Shown here: piece after piece, positions 5,823 through 9,284 of the stretch
Layout of the letters: every line of letters starts with the position of its first letter
How positions within the stretch are numbered: position 1 is the first letter of the stretch
Notes under the pieces: generated by a model
What the model was told of the DNA's origin: nothing
What the model saw: the letters and a program-made list of their open reading frames with translations, nothing else
Databases searched by the model: none
Source: an uncultured Opitutaceae bacterium
Lineage (GTDB): Bacteria; Verrucomicrobiota; Verrucomicrobiia; Opitutales; Opitutaceae
Assembly (NCBI GenBank): GCA_903885525.1
Contig: CAISJA010000073.1
Coordinates: 1-9,284, forward strand
Length of the DNA: 9,284 bases
Direction of reading: 5' to 3'
Made by a program: the position numbers and the translations under genes

Positions 5823-6899
5823 CTATTCGGCCGCTTCACCGGTCACCGCTTCGCCGCCCTTGACCTTCACATTCTCCACTATGCCGGCCTTGACCTTGGC
5901 GGCGAGTTCGGGGCTTTGCTTGAGGGCCTCCTTGGCGGCTTCGCGGCCCTGGCCGACGAGTTCACCGTTGAAGGCGATCCAGGCGCCTTTTTTCTCCAGC
6001 ACCTTGTGATCGAGGCCGAGGTCGAGGAGGGAGCCCATGGCGGAGATGCCCTCGTCGTACATGATGTCGAATTCGCACTCCGTGAAGGGCGGGGCGACCT
6101 TGTTCTTGACCGCCTTGATCTTGGTGCGGTTGCCGATGACGCGGCCGTCGGGGGTCTTGAGCTGGTCCTTGCGGCGGATGTCGAGGCGGATGGAGGAGAA
6201 GAATTTCAGCGCGCGGCCGCCGGAGGTGGTCTCGGGGTTGCCGAACATCACGCCGATCTTTTCGCGGATCTGGTTGGTGAAGATGCACACGCAGTTGGTC
6301 TTGCTGACCACGGCGGTGAGGCGGCGCATGGCCTGGCTCATCAGGCGGGCCTGGGCGCCGACGGTGGCGTCGCCCATCTGGCCGTCGAGCTCGGCCTTGG
6401 TGGTGAGGGCGGCGACGGAGTCGAGGATGATGACGTCGATGGAGTTGGAGCGGATGAGCGTCTCCATGATGTTGAGGGCGTCCTCGCCGCTGTCGGGCTG
6501 GGAGACGAGGAGGTCGTCGAGGTTGACGCCGACGACGCGGGCGTATTTCGGGTCGAGGGCGTGCTCGACGTCGATGAAGGCGGCGAGGCCGCCCTGGCGC
6601 TGGGCCTCGGCGATGACGCTGAGGCAGAAGGTGGTCTTGCCGGAGGATTCCGGCCCGTAGATTTCGATGATGCGGCCCTTGGGCAGGCCGCCGACGCCGA
6701 GCATGAGGTCGATGGCGAGGGAGCCGGTGGAGAGGGTTTCAACCTTCATGTGGGCGTTGCTGCCCAGGCGCATGATGGAGCCTTCGCCGAATTGTTTGGT
6801 GATGCTGGAGACGGCGAGCTCGATGTTTTTTTCGCGCGCAGGGTTGGCGGTTTTCTCGGCGGTGGCGACGCGGGACTCGGATTTGGCGGCTTTGGACAT
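5823..6899 (-). CDS. recA: Recombinase RecA
   Basis: RecA forms ATP-dependent filaments on single-stranded DNA, drives homologous pairing and strand exchange, and triggers LexA self-cleavage in the SOS response. The 358-residue product has Walker A GPESSGKT at 82-89, Walker B VIILDSVAAL near 156-165, the loop regions with GQMGDATVG and FGNPETTSGGRALKF, and MSQAMRRL. It aligns with E. coli RecA with about 16 extra N-terminal residues, a Lys/Ala/Glu-rich leader (residues 1-20) before NIELAVSSITKQFGEGSIMRLG. The usual ALVPKAE reads ALTTKAE here. The C-terminal tail is short and only mildly acidic (GGEAVTGEAAE). The ATG at 6899 has no Shine-Dalgarno sequence; the extra leader means a later start is conceivable. 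A perfect dyad about 45 bp upstream may be its operator. Codons 23-25 form an in-phase A-AAA-AAC heptamer. The gene stands alone between DUF2891 and a 361-bp gap. Confidence 0.99.
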   Translation of the reverse strand: MSKAAKSESRVATAEKTANPAREKNIELAVSSITKQFGEGSIMRLGSNAHMKVETLSTGSLAIDLMLGVGGLPKGRIIEIYGPESSGKTTFCLSVIAEAQRQGGLAAFIDVEHALDPKYARVVGVNLDDLLVSQPDSGEDALNIMETLIRSNSIDVIILDSVAALTTKAELDGQMGDATVGAQARLMSQAMRRLTAVVSKTNCVCIFTNQIREKIGVMFGNPETTSGGRALKFFSSIRLDIRRKDQLKTPDGRVIGNRTKIKAVKNKVAPPFTECEFDIMYDEGISAMGSLLDLGLDHKVLEKKGAWIAFNGELVGQGREAAKEALKQSPELAAKVKAGIVENVKVKGGEAVTGEAAE

Positions 6900-6944
6900 G
6901 GCTGATCGTGTGTTGGTGGTGAAGGGGGAGGATACGCGGGGGGA

Positions 6945-6962
6945 CTGACAGCGTTATGTCAG
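6945..6962. promoter_or_regulatory. Inverted repeat CTGACA-N6-TGTCAG upstream of recA
   Basis: Two perfect 6-bp arms (6945-6950 and 6957-6962) with a 6-bp spacer lie 45-63 bp upstream of the recA ATG, where an SOS operator is expected. The site does not match the E. coli LexA box (CTGT-N8-ACAG), the GAAC-N4-GTTC form of Bacillus, or the Verrucomicrobia LexA motif as I remember it. It is either an operator of another type or a chance dyad. No convincing -10/-35 pair was found next to it. Confidence 0.4.
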
Positions 6963-7005
6963 GAGACTTTCCGCCGGTCCGACTGCGCCGGCAAGAGCGG
7001 AGTGG

Positions 7006-7047
7006 AAAAAACGGCCGGAAAAGCGGCGGCGGCCCGGTCAGCCGCCG
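7006..7047 (-). terminator. Hairpin plus T-runs downstream of the DUF2891 gene
   Basis: On the minus strand a 7-bp stem (7047-7041 with 7033-7027, CGGCGGC with GCCGCCG, 7-nt loop) is followed after four bases by TTTT (7022-7019) and later TTTTTT (7011-7006). It starts 10 bases past the DUF2891 stop codon, and separates that gene from recA downstream. Confidence 0.5.
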
Positions 7048-7057
7048 GCGGGCCTGG

Positions 7058-8068
7058 CTACTCGGTCAGGGCATAGACGGCGAAGGAGGCGAGCCAGTGG
7101 GCCCGGTGGTAGTCTTCCTCGCTCAGGAGGGGCAGGGCGGCGGCGTAATGGCGGGCGGCGGCCTCGAGGAGCAGGGGGAGGCGCGGGTCGCCGGCGGGCA
7201 GGACGCCGGCGAGGCGGCGCCAGACCCAGGCGCGGTTGAGGTTGAGCCCGATGAGGTGGCCGATCTTGGGGTCCGCCGGGTCGCTGACCGGGGCGGGGGT
7301 CAGCAGCCGGGCGGGATCGCCCTGGGCGAGGCGGGGCAGGAACTTGTCGAACCAGGTGACAAACGCCTGCTGGGGCAGAATCCTGGCCATCAGGGCGGCC
7401 TCGGCGAGGGCGGGGGAGAAAAAATCTTCGCCGCTGGGCTCGTAGTGGGCCGGGTAGTCGCGGTCGCGGCCGTACCAGGTGGCGGCGCGGCTGGTGCAGA
7501 GCAGCTTGAGGGCCTGGTCGTCGGTGGCGCGGGCCCAGTTGAGGGCGAAGCCGGTCGCGAAGGCGGTGTTGCTGTGCACGCCGTGGCGGATCGGGTGGGT
7601 GAGCGCGGGAAAGTAGACCATGAAGCCGTCGCGGATCAGCCGCGTGAGCGGGGCGAAGCCGGCGGCGAGGGCGGGATGGAAGCTGCGGAGTTCCTGGTCG
7701 AGCTTGAGCAGCCAGGCCCAGCCGTAGGGCCGTTCGAAGAGGGTGCGGGTGGGCGAACGCAGGTATTCAGCCTCGGCCTCGAGGCTGGCGGGGGTGAGGT
7801 GCCGCTGTAGCACCGCCTCGATTTCCGCCCGCTCCGGCAGCTGCGGAAAGACCCGGAGCAGCCGGACCAGCATCCAGTGCTGGTGGACGCAGGAATGCCA
7901 GTCGTAGCTGCCGTAGAAGGCGGGGTGAAGCTCGCGGGGGTGGCGCGCGTCCTCCGGACCGTTGAGCATGTGCTGGAGGAGGTGGGGGTATTCGCGCTGG
8001 ACGTTGGTCAGGCCGAGACGGGCCCAGGCGGAGGCCTGCGCGGGGGTGAGGGTGGGCAGATCAGGCAC
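7058..8068 (-). CDS. DUF2891 family protein
   Basis: The 336-residue product carries the signature blocks of the DUF2891 family: HPAFYGSYDWHSCVHQHW at 48-65, FERPYGWAWLLKL from 111, HGVHSNTAFATGFAL in the middle, a DYPAHYEPSGEDFFSPAL block, HLIGLNLNRAW, and HWLASFAVYAL at the very end. The function is not known. Many conserved Trp, His and Tyr residues in an all-helical sequence suggest an (alpha/alpha)6-barrel-like enzyme acting on a carbohydrate or similar ligand, which is inference only. There is no signal peptide, so it is probably cytoplasmic. Length is as expected for the family. The start is GTG at 8068, with no Shine-Dalgarno sequence; an ATG at 8079 is in another frame. The gene is divergent from the glutaredoxin-like gene (90 bp between starts) and sits upstream of recA on the same strand, with a likely terminator between. 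Confidence 0.88.
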   Translation of the reverse strand: MPDLPTLTPAQASAWARLGLTNVQREYPHLLQHMLNGPEDARHPRELHPAFYGSYDWHSCVHQHWMLVRLLRVFPQLPERAEIEAVLQRHLTPASLEAEAEYLRSPTRTLFERPYGWAWLLKLDQELRSFHPALAAGFAPLTRLIRDGFMVYFPALTHPIRHGVHSNTAFATGFALNWARATDDQALKLLCTSRAATWYGRDRDYPAHYEPSGEDFFSPALAEAALMARILPQQAFVTWFDKFLPRLAQGDPARLLTPAPVSDPADPKIGHLIGLNLNRAWVWRRLAGVLPAGDPRLPLLLEAAARHYAAALPLLSEEDYHRAHWLASFAVYALTE

Positions 8069-8097
8069 GCGCCCAGCATGGCGGCAAAAAGTTTCAG

Positions 8098-8125
8098 TTG
8101 AAGAAGAAAAGCCCGTGCGTATGGT
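8098..8125 (+). promoter_or_regulatory. Candidate sigma70-type promoter of the glutaredoxin-like gene
   Basis: TTGAAG (8098-8103) and TATGGT (8120-8125) each match 4 of 6 consensus bases and are 16 bp apart. The -10 ends 33 bases before the ATG at 8159, giving a leader of about 25-28 bases. It lies in the 90-bp divergent gap with DUF2891 and is the only reasonable plus-strand candidate there. Confidence 0.4.
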
Positions 8126-8158
8126 GCGCGGTTCCCCCTACCGGACTTTCCACCCACC

Positions 8159-8494
8159 ATGAAGATCAAAGCCTATCTCAAACCCCACTGCGGCTGGAGC
8201 CAGGGCGTCCGCGCCATCATGCGCAAGTACGACCTGCCCTACGAGGACATCGACATCATCAATGTCCGGCCCAACTATGAGGAGATGGTGGCCAAGTCCG
8301 GACAGCCGCTCTCCCCCTGTGTGGAGATCGACGGCGTCATGCTGGCCGATATTTCCGGCGAGGAGGTCGAGAATTACATGCTGGCCAACAACCTCGTGCA
8401 GCCGACCGCGGCTCCGGTCGATGTCGCGACCAACGCCGGCTGCTCCCACGAGGAGCACGAGAAGATGGCGGCGAAGCCGATCCGGTTCTTCTGA
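8159..8494 (+). CDS. Glutaredoxin-like protein with CGWS site and Cys/His tail
   Basis: This 111-residue protein has a thioredoxin fold of glutaredoxin type. The first strand and active site read MKIKAYLKPHCGWSQGVRAIM, with C11-G-W-S14, a monothiol arrangement (classical dithiol enzymes have CPYC, monothiol Grx CGFS). LSPCVEIDG at 51-59 sits where the cis-proline segment (usually TVPxxFI) belongs, with P53 as the candidate cis-Pro and an extra C54. ISGEEVENYM at 65-74 occupies the position of the GGxDD element. The core ends near residue 80, and about 30 residues follow, ending in C95-S-H97-E-E-H100 and KPIRFF. The tail could bind a metal or form a disulfide with the active site; this is inference. 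It may act in glutathione-linked reduction, or as a Fe-S or metal-handling protein. It is convergent with serA (28 bp between stops). No Shine-Dalgarno sequence is present. Confidence 0.82.
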   Translation: MKIKAYLKPHCGWSQGVRAIMRKYDLPYEDIDIINVRPNYEEMVAKSGQPLSPCVEIDGVMLADISGEEVENYMLANNLVQPTAAPVDVATNAGCSHEEHEKMAAKPIRFF

Positions 8495-8515
8495 GCCGGG
8501 CGCGGCCCGCCCGGC
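8495..8515. terminator. Perfect hairpin filling the gap between glutaredoxin gene and serA
   Basis: GCCGGGCG (8495-8502) and CGCCCGGC (8508-8515) form a perfect 8-bp stem with a 5-nt loop. It starts at the first base after the glutaredoxin-like stop codon and ends 8 bases before the serA stop. It has no T-run in either direction. The position between two convergent stops supports a shared bidirectional transcription end. Confidence 0.5.
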
Positions 8516-8522
8516 GGGGCCC

Positions 8523-9284
8523 TCAGTACAGCACGCGGGCCCGGATGGTGCCGGGCACGCTCTGGAGCTCGTCGATGGCGATCTCGCTCGCGGCGGCGTC
8601 GACCTCCATCACGCAGTAGCCGATGAGCTCGTTGGTCTGGAGGTACTGGGCGGAGATGTTGATGCGGTGGCGGCTGAAGCGCTCGTTGATGCTGGCGAGC
8701 ACGCCGGGCACGTTGCGGTGGATATGGAGCAGCCGGCACAGGCCGCGGCCGCCGTGCTCGGGGAGCGTGACCTCGGGGAAGTTGACCGCAGTGACGGTCG
8801 AGCCGTTGTCGGAGTAGAGCGTGAGCTTTTGCGCGACCTCGGTGCCGATGTTGGCCTGGGCCTCAAGGGTGGAGCCGCCGATGTGCGGGGTGAGGAGGAC
8901 GTTGTCCAGGCCGCGCAGGGGGGAGAGGAACTCCTCGTCGTTGCCCTTCGGCTCGACGGGAAACACATCGATGGCGGCGCCGCCGAGGCGGCCGCGCCGG
9001 AGGGCGTCGGCCAGGGCGTCGATATCCACCACGGTGCCGCGGGCGGCGTTGATGAGGTGGGCGCCCGGCTTCATGGCGGCGAGTTCGGCGCGGCCGATGA
9101 GGTTTTTGGTGGAGGCGGTCTCGGGCACGTGGAGGGAGACTACGTCGCTCTCGGCCAGCAGAGCGGCGAGCTTGGCGACGGGGCGGGCGTTGCCGAGCGG
9201 GAGTTTGCCCTGGATGTCGAAGTAGATCACGCGCATGCCGACATGCTCGGCGAGGATGCCGAGCTGGGTGCCGATGTGGCCGTA
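8523..9284 (-). CDS. serA: D-3-phosphoglycerate dehydrogenase, 5' end cut by window
   Basis: SerA oxidises 3-phosphoglycerate with NAD as the first step of serine synthesis. The 253 codons present begin inside the NAD-binding domain at YGHIGTQLGILAEHVGM, and closely follow E. coli SerA: KLPLGNA, SDVVSLHVPE, NAARGTVVD with the catalytic Arg, AAIDVFPVEP with the catalytic Glu, and TPHIGGST with the catalytic His. The C-terminal ACT domain runs from about LHIHRNVPGVL to the final PGTIRARVLY. Residues equivalent to the E. coli serine-binding H344, N346 and N364 are kept (HRN and INIS), so feedback inhibition by serine is expected. The N-terminal substrate domain and start codon lie beyond the window. 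Compared with E. coli there is a small insertion before the ACT domain (GGRGLCRLLHIH). The gene is convergent with the glutaredoxin-like gene. Confidence 0.97.
   Translation of the reverse strand, partial: YGHIGTQLGILAEHVGMRVIYFDIQGKLPLGNARPVAKLAALLAESDVVSLHVPETASTKNLIGRAELAAMKPGAHLINAARGTVVDIDALADALRRGRLGGAAIDVFPVEPKGNDEEFLSPLRGLDNVLLTPHIGGSTLEAQANIGTEVAQKLTLYSDNGSTVTAVNFPEVTLPEHGGRGLCRLLHIHRNVPGVLASINERFSRHRINISAQYLQTNELIGYCVMEVDAAASEIAIDELQSVPGTIRARVLY

Noticed and set aside
5462..5839. Upstream in-frame extension of the Ala-rich protein into the recA tail
   Set aside because: The frame is open but unlike the gene in composition, overlaps the recA end, and would bury a clear signal peptide in the middle of the protein.
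5916..6905. 329-codon plus-strand open frame antisense to recA
   Set aside because: It is composed almost only of Gly, Ala, Asp, Glu, Val and Leu, the expected shadow of a GC-rich recA. RecA itself is beyond doubt.

Overview
This is a visibly GC-rich bacterial chromosomal window carrying ordinary housekeeping genes. There are no mobile elements, CRISPR arrays, rRNA or tRNA genes that I can see. Very few starts have a Shine-Dalgarno sequence. The protein set (short-form UvrC, DUF2891 protein, secreted Ala/Pro repeat protein, E. coli-type SerA) suggests a Gram-negative, and my best guess is the Opitutaceae (Verrucomicrobiota). That placement is inferred from protein flavour and is not proven by any marker here.

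Layout, left to right: (1) a 3'-truncated holA (DNA polymerase III delta subunit, minus strand); (2) cinA (NMN deamidase / ADP-ribose pyrophosphatase-type protein, minus), which precedes holA and is separated from it by a hairpin plus a T-run; (3) uvrC (plus), divergent from cinA; (4) a classical short-chain dehydrogenase (minus), convergent with uvrC; (5) a secreted alanine-rich protein built from six 24-residue repeats (minus), followed by the best intrinsic terminator of the window; (6) a 361-bp gene-free stretch with small dyads and an AT-rich part; (7) recA (minus), with a perfect 6-bp dyad about 45 bp upstream; (8) a DUF2891 protein (minus); (9) a small monothiol-type glutaredoxin-like protein (plus), divergent from DUF2891 with a candidate sigma70-like promoter; (10) a 5'-truncated serA (D-3-phosphoglycerate dehydrogenase with ACT domain, minus), convergent with the glutaredoxin across a 28-bp gap that forms a perfect hairpin.

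Four of the nine genes (holA, cinA, uvrC, recA) serve DNA replication, repair or competence/NAD salvage. cinA and recA are adjacent in some bacteria; here they lie in the same neighbourhood but are separated by three genes. I see no single new multi-gene system. The points most worth a second look are the UvrC, which keeps both nuclease centres but lacks all four Fe-S cysteines and most of the central linker; the 24-residue repeat secreted protein with its strict Pro spacing of 17 and 7; the glutaredoxin-like protein with a CGWS site and a Cys-His tail; and the dyad upstream of recA.
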